Origin: Paracoccaceae bacterium | GTDB lineage: Bacteria; Pseudomonadota; Alphaproteobacteria; Rhodobacterales; Rhodobacteraceae | DNA: 64,000 nt | Direction of reading: 5' to 3' | NCBI GenBank assembly: GCA_004153385.1 | Contig: SDAL01000002.1 | Location: forward strand, 1-64,000 | In this document: piece after piece, positions 1-8,307 of the stretch | Numbering within the stretch: the stretch's first letter is position 1 | How the letters are laid out: the number at the start of each line of letters is the position of its first letter | Made by a program: the position numbers and the translations under genes | Notes under the pieces: generated by a model | What the model saw: the letters and a program-made list of their open reading frames with translations, nothing else | Told to the model about the DNA's origin: nothing | The model's database searches: none

Positions 1-46
1 AGCGAGCATCTCTATAAATTATACAAATCTATAAATACTAAAATGA

Positions 47-123
<77 letters not shown>

Positions 124-157
124 AATACTAATCTACCAAAATTAGACTTACCCTCAT

Positions 158-181
158 AACCCGCCCCGGCGGGTTTTTTTG
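158..181 (+). terminator. Intrinsic terminator after tRNA-fMet (probable rrn terminator)
   Basis: A short G/C hairpin (ACCCGC / GCGGGT) is followed directly by seven T residues, 35 nt after the tRNA CCA. It would end the tRNA transcript, and the whole rRNA operon if the tRNA is its last gene. Confidence 0.85.
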
Positions 182-189
182 CGTTTGGG

Positions 190-940
190 ACCGCCTTCCG
201 CGGCAACCACAGCCACAGCAAACCGCCAAAGCCCGTAAGCGTTGTATCTGACCCCCTGATTGCCCCGTCGCAAGGCGAAGCAAGCCGCCAAGTGCTCCGT
301 GAAGATCGATCGCAAGTCCCCCACCACACGCATCCAGCATGAGCCGGGTCAACCCACCCCCGCCGCGCGTCCTTCGCGTCCGGCATCCTGTCCGGGTCCT
401 GCCGCCGTGCAATCAACGCACCGGCCTTCTCGCGGTTTGCCTCTGCCACTTTGTTTTTGACATGAGCCGCAAGTCTCCTCCAACCGGATCTCCACGCCAA
501 TGTCGTCCTACGCCGGGGGCAGCACAAGGCATTCCACCAAAGACTGCAGCGCGTCCTTCGCAACGGGGATAGCTGTGCTGTCGTCCAGACCCGCAATCAA
601 TCCCGCCGCCCGCTCGCGGCTAGTAAAAATCCAAGCGCGGCTGGATCCATCAGGTGGTGGGGCAATGCGTTCAGCACCCGCGCTTCCCCCTCTGTCTGGG
701 CGATGATGCGCATATTGGCGCAGACGATCTTGCCCTGCGCGCGGTAGAACAGCCAGAGGCCAGGTTGGACACGCCGCAGCAGTAGCCACAGGTCATCAAT
801 CCTGCAATCAGCGTGCGGGCGCGCCACCGCCCCCAAGGCTTGTCCGATGGGCTGTGTAACATCAAAGCGCCCGGGCGGGTTCGGACCCGATCCCAGACAG
901 CTTGATCAATGAACCGCAATGCGGGCACAGGCATGATCAC
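190..940 (-). pseudogene. Degenerate serine site-specific recombinase (C-terminal half)
   Basis: Recognisable pieces of a large serine recombinase lie in order but in different frames. At about 940–715 is the stretch leading into the zinc ribbon (FIDQAVWDRV, then TLIAGLMTCGYC). At about 715–597 it continues in another frame (VCANMRIIAQTE, EARVLNALPHHLMDPA). At about 600–508 a third frame gives an ALQSLVECLVLPP end of the coiled-coil part. At about 320–196 is the typical tail LAIDLHGALGGLLRLATG. The N-terminal catalytic resolvase domain is absent. At least three frameshifts make it non-functional. It abuts the terminator of the tRNA-fMet, which suggests the remnant of an integrated element. 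The family call is firm; the former element type is unknown. Confidence 0.8.
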
Positions 941-944
941 CCGC

Positions 945-1655
945 GCGCTTTCGGGGGGGAGGACGCGAGATCCGCTTTCCGCTCAAGGGGGCCTTCCGAT
1001 AGTTCAGTCGGCTCCAAACCTGATAGCACATATTCGATCCCACCACGCGATATCAGGGGACCTGTAGCTTATGGTAAGCTGAAGTATATGGCCGCATGGT
1101 TCGGGCGTTGGGCAACCTTGATCTGGCTCGGGCCGAGGTCGTACGTCAGGTATGTCATGCGCCGCACGAAGGTCGCCCAGATCGACCCTAAGGCGCGGGA
1201 CCCTGCGGGCCGCCCCCTTGCTGGTGGGACACACGAAGATGGATAGCACCAACTGTGACGTTGGCGTCGAGCTTGAAGATGACCCTGCGACATTCATCTG
1301 GATGATAGCAAAATCATTGCTATGGTTTTCGTTCATAGCATTGTTATCGGTGACACTGGTCCGACAGAACATATCCATTCCGTTTTTCATGAATTCGGGT
1401 ATGGCGGCGCAGAGTTTGAATTTAAATCTTCGACAAAAATGGCAGCAGATCGCCAGCCTCTGGCCCTGCGAGATGGCCTGAAAGCCCTTATTGGAAAGCT
1501 GTGTAAAATCGCTGTCTGCGCTTTGGATGGCGACAAAATGCCGGGTCCTGCGGCCCTCAGGCTTTTAAGCCCCACTTTAAATGATGCCGGTCTTGAAGAA
1601 CACTTACACAAGGGTTTCCTAGGCCAGAGTCTCTTCCGATCAAGAAAAACCGGGT
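945..1655. other. Stretch with no recognisable gene between pseudogenes
   Basis: Several open frames of 70–128 codons exist on both strands here, but none resembles a family I know and none has a convincing ribosome binding site. A plus-strand frame at 1322–1675 is the least implausible as old coding sequence, because its opposite strand has the serine-rich look of an antisense shadow. A short inverted repeat (TGCTATG … CATAGCA) lies near 1318–1341. I read the interval as decayed DNA continuous with its pseudogene neighbours. Confidence 0.4.
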
Positions 1656-1703
1656 TCAGTATGCGACGCGGGTAGGGTGCCAGTTAAATTCGTAGAGCTT
1701 CAT
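1656..1703 (-). pseudogene. Possible 5' stub of a glutathione S-transferase gene
   Basis: An AAAGGA ribosome binding site precedes an ATG that opens a 15-codon frame starting MKLYEF and ending at TGA. MKLY(E/D)F is a common first beta-strand of glutathione S-transferases. No continuation could be followed in the next 300 bases in any frame. It lies directly downstream of the flavoprotein remnant. The identification rests on six residues, so it is weak. Confidence 0.3.
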
Positions 1704-1734
1704 GATGTTTCCTTTTGAGACAGCGCGTTGGCCA

Positions 1735-2006
1735 AACAAGTGATCTATGCACTTAGGCACCGACCCACGCGCCATCTGACACGGCAAGCGACACCGAGTG
1801 CGGGACGCGCCCGACATCACCACACACGAATGCGCTGCGGATAGATTCTCTTTGTCACCGGAGGATCGCAGCTGAGACCCCATGGGCGTGTCGATCAGGG
1901 CGCAACCCATGATTTCCGTCACCTGACTGGCTGGCACACAGCGAGACGCGGTAAACAATCCGGCAAACTGAAGACGGCGGCCATCGGTCAGTATCACGTC
2001 GGCCTT
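1735..2006 (-). pseudogene. C-terminal remnant of a thioredoxin-reductase-like FAD oxidoreductase
   Basis: From about 2003 the minus strand encodes ADVILTDGRRLQFAGLF, then LIDTPMGSQLR, which is the region of thioredoxin-reductase-like flavoproteins before the second FAD motif. After a frameshift near 1850 the next frame gives FVCGDVGRVPHSVSLAVSDG, the CGD…(A/S)…A…G FAD-binding signature, followed by an in-frame TAA at 1753–1755 and HRSLVW. The first roughly 200 residues, including the nucleotide-binding domains, are missing. The remnant follows an Rrf2 regulator, a pairing seen with intact genes of this type. It is clearly a pseudogene. Confidence 0.75.
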
Positions 2007-2009
2007 TCT

Positions 2010-2443
2010 TTTCACGCGCTTCCGCGTGCCGATCTCTGAAGTCAGCCGCCAGATCGGCATGGGTGACATGGGGCGAAACGGTCCAGCAGCAACGCTTCGG
2101 CACCGGCAAACGCGCCTTCCAGCGCGGCGTTGACCGACGGTTCCATCAGGCAAGATGGGGTCTCGGTCCGATTGCCGGTTGCGAAGATGGCAGGCTCACC
2201 AAGCGCCTCGCGCAGCTGCGGCAACGTCACAACCGTCAGATCGGCGGTGATGTGCCATCCCCCTGCATGGCCACGCACGGACGAAACGATCCCTGCCTCG
2301 CGCAAAAATCCCATGGTGCGCCGAACAACAACGGGAGGTGTACCCAAGCACTGTGCGATAGGTTCGGAGGTCATGGGTCGCTCACGCTTGGCCATGTGCA
2401 AAAGCGCGTGAAGGACGCAGGAAAGGCGGCTGCCTCTTTTCAT
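2010..2443 (-). pseudogene. Rrf2-family transcriptional regulator with frameshifted C-terminus
   Basis: The product starts MKRGSRLSCVLHALLHMA and carries the whole Rrf2 winged helix: the recognition region MTSEPIAQCLGTPPVVVRRT, the wing GHAGGWHIT, and the later EPSVNAALEGAFAGAEALLL helix. Near 2076 the normal ending (VTHADLAADFRDR) moves to another frame, so the gene's own frame runs on to an aberrant end at 2042. No cysteines suitable for an Fe–S cluster are visible in the usual three-Cys arrangement, so it is probably not IscR-like. The DNA-binding part could still be made. It presumably once controlled the flavoprotein gene downstream, now reduced to a stump. Confidence 0.75.
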
Positions 2444-2698
2444 GGAACAATAGATGTTATGGTTCCAGCTGGATGTCAGGCCAGAGGGCCGCCATTCGAA
2501 GAATGTTCATTTTTGTCTGACGTCCACTAGTACAGGATCAGATTGATCCCACAGGCCCCCAAAGAAAAAGGAGGGGCAAAGCTTTGATTTGGCCTCACGA
2601 AGATTAAGTGAAACGGCATTTTATAATTACTGAAATAATATTCTTGATTGAAAAGCCTTTGGCGGTAGTCTGATCGAGGCAATACTCGGGAGGAGATT
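2444..2698. promoter_or_regulatory. Divergent intergenic region between Rrf2 pseudogene and PL22 gene
   Basis: This 255-base gap separates divergent genes and becomes AT-rich (about 2580–2660), unlike its surroundings. A GGGAGGAG ribosome binding site lies just before the ATG at 2699. A TTGATT at 2644–2649 could be a -35 element for the plus-strand gene, but no good -10 follows, so the promoter is not assigned precisely. Confidence 0.4.
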
Positions 2699-4015
2699 AT
2701 GGACAGACGTCAGCTGCTTGGCATGGCCGGTGCCTTGGGGGCATCAAGCCTTTTCACGCCAACGATCATTCGCGCCTCTACGAGTGGGGCGCCGCAAAGC
2801 TATAGAGATCCGATCTCTGGGCATCTTGTACGGCGTCTATCGCGCCAATCCGGCTCCAAGGTTCTGTACTTTCACGACAATGCCTTTACCGCTGATGGAA
2901 AATACATGGTGCTCGACACGCCGAACGGTATTGACGTGGTGGACATGGAGAGTTTCGAGGCAGCCCCGCTCGTTGAGGGGCCTTACGAATGCATGATGGT
3001 CTCGCGGCAGAAAAACATCGCCTATGTCTATAAAAAGAATGCCCAAGGCGAGGGTAAGGGCGCAAAGGGGCTGGATTACTTTGCCGTTTCTATCCCTGAC
3101 GGCAAGCTGAGCCAGATTGCCGAGCAGGTTGATGGTACGTTATTTCAGGTGAACAGTAATGACACATTGCTGCTGGGCGTGTGGCAGGAGCGGGAATGGG
3201 CGCTTCAGCCTGGCCAGAAGGTTGCGGGCACCGATGGCGGGTATAATGCCGTCGGGCCGGATGGCAAACCGCTCAGCTTTCAGGCCGCCAAGGAAGTGCG
3301 AATGTCGCAGCGGCTGCATCAGGGCATCCCGATGGAGATTTTCACGCTTGATATCGCGACGGGTGAACGCAAGGTTGTGACCGGTTCGACCGACTGGTTG
3401 AACCATGTGCAATTCTCGCCCACCGATCCCGATCAGATCATGTATTGCCATGAAGGCCCATGGCACGAAGTGGACCGGATCTGGACGGCGCGCACGGATG
3501 GCGGCACACCGCAAAAGGTGCATTCCCGCACGATGAATATGGAGATCGCGGGGCACGAGTTCTTTTCCTATGACGGTCGCGAAATCTGGTATGATCTGCA
3601 GCGTCCGCGCGGAGAGGATTTCTGGCTGGCGAGCTATAATCTGGACACAGGCAAACGGATCTGGCGCCATATGCAGCGCAATGAATGGTCCGTGCATTTC
3701 AATGTGTCACGCGATGGCAAGCTGATCGGCGGCGATGGGGGCGGGCCGGATATGGTGGCCAATGCGCCTGACGGGAAATACATGTATCTGTATGATGAGG
3801 AGATCATTGAGGATATGGGTGTCTCTGCCCCTGATGCCGATGCCTTGATCCGCCCTGCGGTTTTACGTGCGCGCAAGCTGCTGGATTTGAACACCCATGA
3901 TTACCGGATGGAGCCTAATCTGCAATTTTCCGTGGATAGCAAATGGCTGACGTTTCGCACGAATATGTTTGGCGATACCCATTCCTATGCGGTTGAGACG
4001 AAACGCTCCGGCTAA
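2699..4015 (+). CDS. Oligogalacturonide lyase-like protein (PL22), Tat-exported
   Basis: The 438-residue product begins with a twin-arginine signal (DRRQLLGMAGALGAS, cleavage likely after about residue 27). The rest is beta-propeller repeats of the oligogalacturonate-lyase type: FHDNAFTADGKYMV near residue 58, LNHVQFSPTDPDQIMY near 235, and EPNLQFSVDSKWLTFRTN near 410. PL22 enzymes cleave short unsaturated pectin oligomers by beta-elimination with a bound divalent metal. In characterised enzymes the last blade has a QxxHxH metal site. Here the corresponding stretch reads EPN, so metal binding or substrate may differ. No pectin transporters or KDG-pathway genes are nearby; the left neighbours are pseudogenes. 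Family confident, activity inferred. Confidence 0.75.
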   Translation: MDRRQLLGMAGALGASSLFTPTIIRASTSGAPQSYRDPISGHLVRRLSRQSGSKVLYFHDNAFTADGKYMVLDTPNGIDVVDMESFEAAPLVEGPYECMMVSRQKNIAYVYKKNAQGEGKGAKGLDYFAVSIPDGKLSQIAEQVDGTLFQVNSNDTLLLGVWQEREWALQPGQKVAGTDGGYNAVGPDGKPLSFQAAKEVRMSQRLHQGIPMEIFTLDIATGERKVVTGSTDWLNHVQFSPTDPDQIMYCHEGPWHEVDRIWTARTDGGTPQKVHSRTMNMEIAGHEFFSYDGREIWYDLQRPRGEDFWLASYNLDTGKRIWRHMQRNEWSVHFNVSRDGKLIGGDGGGPDMVANAPDGKYMYLYDEEIIEDMGVSAPDADALIRPAVLRARKLLDLNTHDYRMEPNLQFSVDSKWLTFRTNMFGDTHSYAVETKRSG

Positions 4016-4080
4016 GTGCGCGCGGGGCGCGCGGCTCCGTCTGGCGTTTGCAGGGATGGCTGGCGTGGGCTGTTTACGAG

Positions 4081-4116
4081 CCCGCCCGGCCACCTTTTTC
4101 GTGGTGGCCGGGCGGC
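4081..4116. terminator. Strong hairpin between convergent genes
   Basis: A 12-bp G/C stem (CCGCCCGGCCAC with its complement) and a short T-rich loop lie between the stop codons of two convergent genes. No T-run follows on either side, so it may act as a bidirectional, weakly intrinsic terminator or an RNA 3'-end stabiliser. Confidence 0.55.
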
Positions 4117-4141
4117 GTATCAGATCAAACAGGGCGCGCGA

Positions 4142-5386
4142 TCAGGCGTTCCATGCCTTGTCTTCGCCTTGCAGGCCACCAATGCGGACGCGCGTGGGCA
4201 AGCCGATCCGGTCCAGTACTGTGAAGAACGGCTTGGGGTCCAACTCTTCGACATTCGCCATCGCTTTGACATCCCAATCCCCTTGCGCGATCAGGATGGC
4301 AGCGGCCACAGGCGGCACGCCGGCGGTATAGGAAATGCCCTGGCTGCCGACTTCGTCGAATGCCTCTTTGTGATCGGCCACATTATAGACGAAAATCTCT
4401 GTCGGGGCGCCGTCAACCGTTCCGGTTACCAGATCACCGATGCAGGTCTTGCCTGTATATCCGGGTGCAAGCGAGGACGGATCGGGCAGGCATGCTTTCA
4501 CGACCTTCAGCGGAATAACGTCCTGACCTTCGGCGGTCGTCACGGGTTGCTCTGACAGAAGGCCGAGATTTTGCAGCACGGTGAACACATTGATATAGTG
4601 ATCTCCGAAGCCCATCCAGAACCGCACATCCGCGTCGGGATAGTTCGCGGCAAGGCTGTGCACCTCGTCGTGGCCGGACATATAGGCTTTCTGGGTCCCA
4701 ACAACGGGTAGGTCCCACTCGCGGCCAACTTCGAACATCTTGTTCGATTGCCACGCACCTTCCTGCCATGAATACACTGTGCCGGTGAATTCGCGGAAGT
4801 TGATTTCCGGATCGAAATTCGTAGCAAAATATTTGCCATGCGAGCCCGCATTGATATCCACGATATCAATCGATTTCACCTCATCCAGCTGGTCTGCTGC
4901 AAAGCGGGCATAGGCGTTCACAACGCCCGGATCAAAGCCTGCGCCCAGAATGGCCGTAATGCCTTTTTCCTTGCACAGATCGCGCTTTTTCCACTCGTAG
5001 TTGGCATACCACGGCGGGGTTTCGCAGATCTTGTCAGGCTCTTCGTGGATGGCTGTGTCGATATAGGCCGCACCGGTTTCGATACAGGCATCCAACACAT
5101 ACATATTAACAAACGCAGATCCCACGTTGATGACAATATCGGCCTGAACCGCATTGATCAGCGCGACAACGGCTTGGGTATCGCGGGCGTTGACCTCATG
5201 GGTGTCAAACGTGCCCGCCACTTTCATCGCGTTTTTCTCGGCCACGCTGGCAATGATTGCGTCGCATTTGGATTTCGTCCGCGACGCGATATGCAGCTTG
5301 CCAAAAAGATCGTTGTTTTGCGCAATTTTATGCGCCACGACCTGGGCTACGCCACCGGCACCGATGATGAGCACGTTTTTGTTCAC
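4142..5386 (-). CDS. Carboxynorspermidine/carboxyspermidine synthase (saccharopine dehydrogenase family)
   Basis: The 414-residue protein opens with an NAD(P)-binding Rossmann fold (VLIIGAGGVAQVVAH) and has the saccharopine-dehydrogenase-like middle with GAGFDPGVVNAYARFA. Family members reductively condense aspartate semialdehyde with putrescine or diaminopropane to give carboxyspermidine or carboxynorspermidine. The next gene on the same strand is the matching decarboxylase, transcribed just before it (stop at 5435, 48 nt upstream of this start), so they form an operon for spermidine or norspermidine made without S-adenosylmethionine decarboxylase. Which polyamine is the product cannot be told from sequence. 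A GGAGACAGCC-type ribosome binding site precedes the ATG. Confidence 0.88.
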   Translation of the reverse strand: MNKNVLIIGAGGVAQVVAHKIAQNNDLFGKLHIASRTKSKCDAIIASVAEKNAMKVAGTFDTHEVNARDTQAVVALINAVQADIVINVGSAFVNMYVLDACIETGAAYIDTAIHEEPDKICETPPWYANYEWKKRDLCKEKGITAILGAGFDPGVVNAYARFAADQLDEVKSIDIVDINAGSHGKYFATNFDPEINFREFTGTVYSWQEGAWQSNKMFEVGREWDLPVVGTQKAYMSGHDEVHSLAANYPDADVRFWMGFGDHYINVFTVLQNLGLLSEQPVTTAEGQDVIPLKVVKACLPDPSSLAPGYTGKTCIGDLVTGTVDGAPTEIFVYNVADHKEAFDEVGSQGISYTAGVPPVAAAILIAQGDWDVKAMANVEELDPKPFFTVLDRIGLPTRVRIGGLQGEDKAWNA

Positions 5387-5434
5387 TTCGGCTGTCTCCT
5401 TGTTGTCTGGACAGGGGAAGGGGGCTTTGAACCC

Positions 5435-6526
5435 TCAGGAAAGCGAGGATTTGTAATCCTCGTAGGTGAAGCTGCGAACGGGGGTAATTGTCCCGTCCGG
5501 TTCCCTGATTGCGATGGCGGGCATGGCCACACCATTGAACCAGTTCTTTTTAACCATGGTGTAGCCTGCGGCATCCGCGATGCTCACCCGGTCGCCTACG
5601 GCCAGCGGTGTATCATAACGCCCCTCGCCGAAGATGTCGCCTGCAAGGCAGGTCTTGCCTGCGATCTGATAGGGATACGCGCCTGATTGCGGCAGTTTGG
5701 CATCCTCGCGGTAGATCAGAAGGTCCAGCATATGCGCCTCGATCGAGCTGTCGATGATGGCCACCTGTTTGCCCGTATCAAGGATATCAAGCACCGTTGT
5801 CTCCAGCGTGGTCGTCTGGGTGATCGCGGCCTCGCCGGGCTCCAGATAGACCTGAACGCCCATCGCATCAGAGAAGGCCTTGAGCCGCGCGGCCAGTTTT
5901 TCCAGCGGATACTGTGGGCCTGTGAAATGGATGCCGCCACCAAGGCTGACCCATTTCAGGGTTTTCAGAAAATCACCGAATTCGGTTTCGATGCGGGTCA
6001 ACTGGCTGTCGAACAGGTCGAAATCGGCATTTTCGCAGTTATAGTGAATCATCACACCGGAAATCCGGTCGCCTGCCGCCTGCAGGCGCGACAGATCCCA
6101 TTCGCCCAGACGCGAGAATTCGCGCGCCGGATCGGCCAGATCAAAACCGCTGGTGGAAAACCGCGGATTCAGACGCAAGCCGATTTCGATGCCCTTGGCT
6201 TTGTCGCCGAACCGGTCGAGCTGGCTGAGGGAGTTGAAGATGATCTTGTCAGCATACCCTACGGCCTCGTCAATCTCGTGATCGGCCCAAGCTACGGAAT
6301 AGGCGTGGGTTTCTCCGCCAAAAGTTTCGCGGCCCAGTCGCAATTCGTAAAGCGAGGACGAGGTCGAACCGTCCATATACTCGCGCATCGTGTCAAACAC
6401 CGACCATGTGGCAAAGCTTTTGAGCGCCAGCAATGTGCGCGCACCCGAAAGCTGGCGCAGCTTGGCGATCTTTTCCATGTTCTGGATCAGTTTTGCCCGA
6501 TCAATCAGGTAGAACGGCGTTTGCAT
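5435..6526 (-). CDS. nspC: Carboxynorspermidine/carboxyspermidine decarboxylase
   Basis: This 363-residue PLP enzyme of the alanine-racemase-fold group IV decarboxylases removes the carboxyl group from carboxy(nor)spermidine. The Schiff-base lysine is expected at residue 36 (TLLALKSFATWSVF). SLGGGIHFTG, EPGEAAI and the C-terminal CLAGDIFGEGRYD loop, which supplies the second-subunit active site, are all present. I placed the start at the ATG preceded by GGGGGAGAGCC; an upstream in-frame extension of 21 codons has no such site. It is the first gene of the polyamine operon with the synthase gene that follows. Confidence 0.9.
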   Translation of the reverse strand: MQTPFYLIDRAKLIQNMEKIAKLRQLSGARTLLALKSFATWSVFDTMREYMDGSTSSSLYELRLGRETFGGETHAYSVAWADHEIDEAVGYADKIIFNSLSQLDRFGDKAKGIEIGLRLNPRFSTSGFDLADPAREFSRLGEWDLSRLQAAGDRISGVMIHYNCENADFDLFDSQLTRIETEFGDFLKTLKWVSLGGGIHFTGPQYPLEKLAARLKAFSDAMGVQVYLEPGEAAITQTTTLETTVLDILDTGKQVAIIDSSIEAHMLDLLIYREDAKLPQSGAYPYQIAGKTCLAGDIFGEGRYDTPLAVGDRVSIADAAGYTMVKKNWFNGVAMPAIAIREPDGTITPVRSFTYEDYKSSLS

Positions 6527-6611
6527 ATGGCTCTCCCCCGGCGCGGTATGTTCAAACCGCCATATAGGCATCCAACCCCGCAGGAGCAAGCGAAGCCTTT
6601 GTAACAGACGC

Positions 6612-7316
6612 TCAGTCGACGTGAAGTTTATCGGGCGCGACGCTGAGCATATAGCCTTTGCGGGCGATATTTCTCACCAGAAGTTCGGCCACCAGCTGGT
6701 TGCCAAGCGCATCGCGCAGCCGTTTGATGCGTGTGGCCCCGGCGCTTTCGTCGCATTCCGTCTCGGGCCGGCCGGAAATCACCGCCTCGATCTGCGCGCC
6801 TGACAGAACCTCGTCATCAAGGCGGGCCTCTGCCAGCACGGCAATCGTTTCGATCGCGGCGGGTGTCAGCGTAAAGCCCATATCATTCAGCATGACGGCA
6901 TTTTCGGCGCGCACAATGCGGAGGCTTTGCACCTCTATCCCCTGTTTCTGGATGTCGGTCATGCGCCGGTTCAGGCCGATGATCAGCACCAAAAGAACCA
7001 TGGCCGCCAGCAGGAGCGCTGCTGCGAAAATCAGCAGGATAAAGATGATGATCCTGTAGCTTTGCAACACTTCGCCAAAGGCGGTGCCGGATTGGGCCAG
7101 AACCTCCAGCAGGCGCAATTCCGTGGGGCGGGTCAGGGCATCGTTCTGGACGAAGATCCGCTCCACACGGCTGTTGAACGCATCCGCATCCGGCAAGGAC
7201 CAGAACACGAACCCCGCCGTAAGCGCCAATATCACGCTGATCGCGCCGATGCCCCAAACGACGGCGCGTTGTCCGGCGCGCAATACGTCAGTAACGGAGG
7301 AAATAGCGTCCCGCAC
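6612..7316 (-). CDS. Membrane-anchored protein with C-terminal winged-helix domain
   Basis: The 234-residue product has two hydrophobic segments (about 19–40 and 88–114) enclosing a loop of about 47 residues. The C-terminal half (about 145–234) resembles an OmpR-type winged helix: an LTPAAIETIAVLAE helix, a conserved RIKRLRDALGNQLV recognition region and the ending VRNIARKGYMLSV, like the IRTVRGVGYRL wing of that family. The topology (two membrane segments first, DNA-binding domain last) is the reverse of ToxR/CadC. The start is GTG at 7314–7316, inside the previous gene, whose stop is at 7288, so the two overlap by 29 bases and are probably translationally coupled. Role unknown; a membrane-bound regulator is an inference. 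Confidence 0.65.
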   Translation of the reverse strand: MRDAISSVTDVLRAGQRAVVWGIGAISVILALTAGFVFWSLPDADAFNSRVERIFVQNDALTRPTELRLLEVLAQSGTAFGEVLQSYRIIIFILLIFAAALLLAAMVLLVLIIGLNRRMTDIQKQGIEVQSLRIVRAENAVMLNDMGFTLTPAAIETIAVLAEARLDDEVLSGAQIEAVISGRPETECDESAGATRIKRLRDALGNQLVAELLVRNIARKGYMLSVAPDKLHVD

Positions 7317-7572
7317 TTGTCTTCCTTTCCTCTAGCCCGTCTTGGCCGAATACCGATACGATATTCAAAAGCGTCCAGCCCGCACGCGACAACCGCGGTG
7401 CCAGCTGTTGTGCTGCGGCCTTACGGTTGCAGGCTGCATCGGGCAGCTCCGCCACTCCGTAATGCAACCGCAGGGGGTTGTCCTGCTTGGCCTTGTAATC
7501 GGCATAGCAGGCGGCCTCAACCGGTGAGGAGACAAGCGCACAAAGCGCGAAAAGGCAAATAAAGCGTTTCAT
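7288..7572 (-). CDS. Small secreted two-cysteine protein, unknown function
   Basis: The 94-residue product begins MKRFICLFALCALVSSPVEA, a clear Sec signal peptide with cleavage expected at VEA-A. The mature part of about 74 residues has two cysteines (ACYADYK and AACNRKA) that could form a disulfide, then an LAPRLSRAGWTLLNIV helix and a basic C-terminus ending YFLRY. An alternative ATG two codons upstream is possible. It overlaps the downstream membrane winged-helix gene by 29 bases, which suggests the two act together. I do not recognise the family. Confidence 0.65.
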   Translation of the reverse strand: MKRFICLFALCALVSSPVEAACYADYKAKQDNPLRLHYGVAELPDAACNRKAAAQQLAPRLSRAGWTLLNIVSVFGQDGLEERKTSAGRYFLRY

Positions 7573-7788
7573 AGGCATGATCTTGCGCAACCGCGCTTTG
7601 TCTTTCAATAGCAAAGCGTTTCTACGCGATGATATCGCCTATCGGGGATCGAAACGGGGGCTTCAGCCGCGCTGCTATCCGATAGCGGCGCCGCGATATT
7701 GCCTGTCTGGCGCGGCGGGACGCAGGATTGGATGACACGGCCCGACACAATGCGCAGGCCGCATTCCCTTAGTTAAAGGATCAAGACT

Positions 7789-8307
7789 ATGTCTGTTTTT
7801 TCCCGTCTTACCGCGCTTGTCGCCGGTGTTGCGATCATCTTGGGCACCATGGTGGCCACCCCTGCGTCTGCCTTGGGAGGGCGCGAGAAACGTGCCTTGG
7901 GGGTGATCCTGGGGGTTGGGGCTGCGACGGTTTTGCTCAACCAGATCAATGATGACAAGAAGGACCGCAAGAACAAGGACCATCAGGCCCGGACCCGCTA
8001 CAACAATCAACATCGCGGCTGGAGCAATGATCACGGCCATAATAGGCCGGGCCGCTATGATGACCGCCGTGATGACCGTCGTGATGACCGTCGTGCGAAT
8101 GCGGGCAGCTATTCCGCGGCGTGCATCAGCCAGCTGCGGGGCCGCAATGGCTGGAGCGAGATCGTGGACAAACGCTGCGCCGATAACACCTCGCGTAGCC
8201 GGATCCCGCAAAGCTGTGCGTTCGACATTCGCCAGAACGGCCATCGCCAGACCGTATATGGCAAGAACTGCCTTGATGACCGGGGCTTTCGGACCTCGCG
8301 CCGCTAA
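7789..8307 (+). CDS. Secreted basic protein with Arg/Asp repeats, unknown function
   Basis: The 172-residue product has a signal peptide (about residues 1–28, ending ATPASA-LG), a short glycine/alanine hydrophobic stretch, then a very hydrophilic region rich in D, K, R, N and H. The DDRR unit is repeated three times, encoded by a perfect 12-bp tandem repeat (8059–8094). The C-terminal third has four cysteines (ACISQL, KRCADN, QSCAFD, KNCLDD) that could pair. An AAAGGA ribosome binding site precedes the ATG. The opposite strand is also open but looks like an antisense shadow. Predicted periplasmic or secreted; function unknown. Confidence 0.7.
   Translation: MSVFSRLTALVAGVAIILGTMVATPASALGGREKRALGVILGVGAATVLLNQINDDKKDRKNKDHQARTRYNNQHRGWSNDHGHNRPGRYDDRRDDRRDDRRANAGSYSAACISQLRGRNGWSEIVDKRCADNTSRSRIPQSCAFDIRQNGHRQTVYGKNCLDDRGFRTSRR

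Noticed and set aside
902-1246. Plus-strand 114-codon frame in the pseudogene region
   Set aside because: It starts inside the recombinase remnant, lacks a ribosome binding site and has no recognisable domain.
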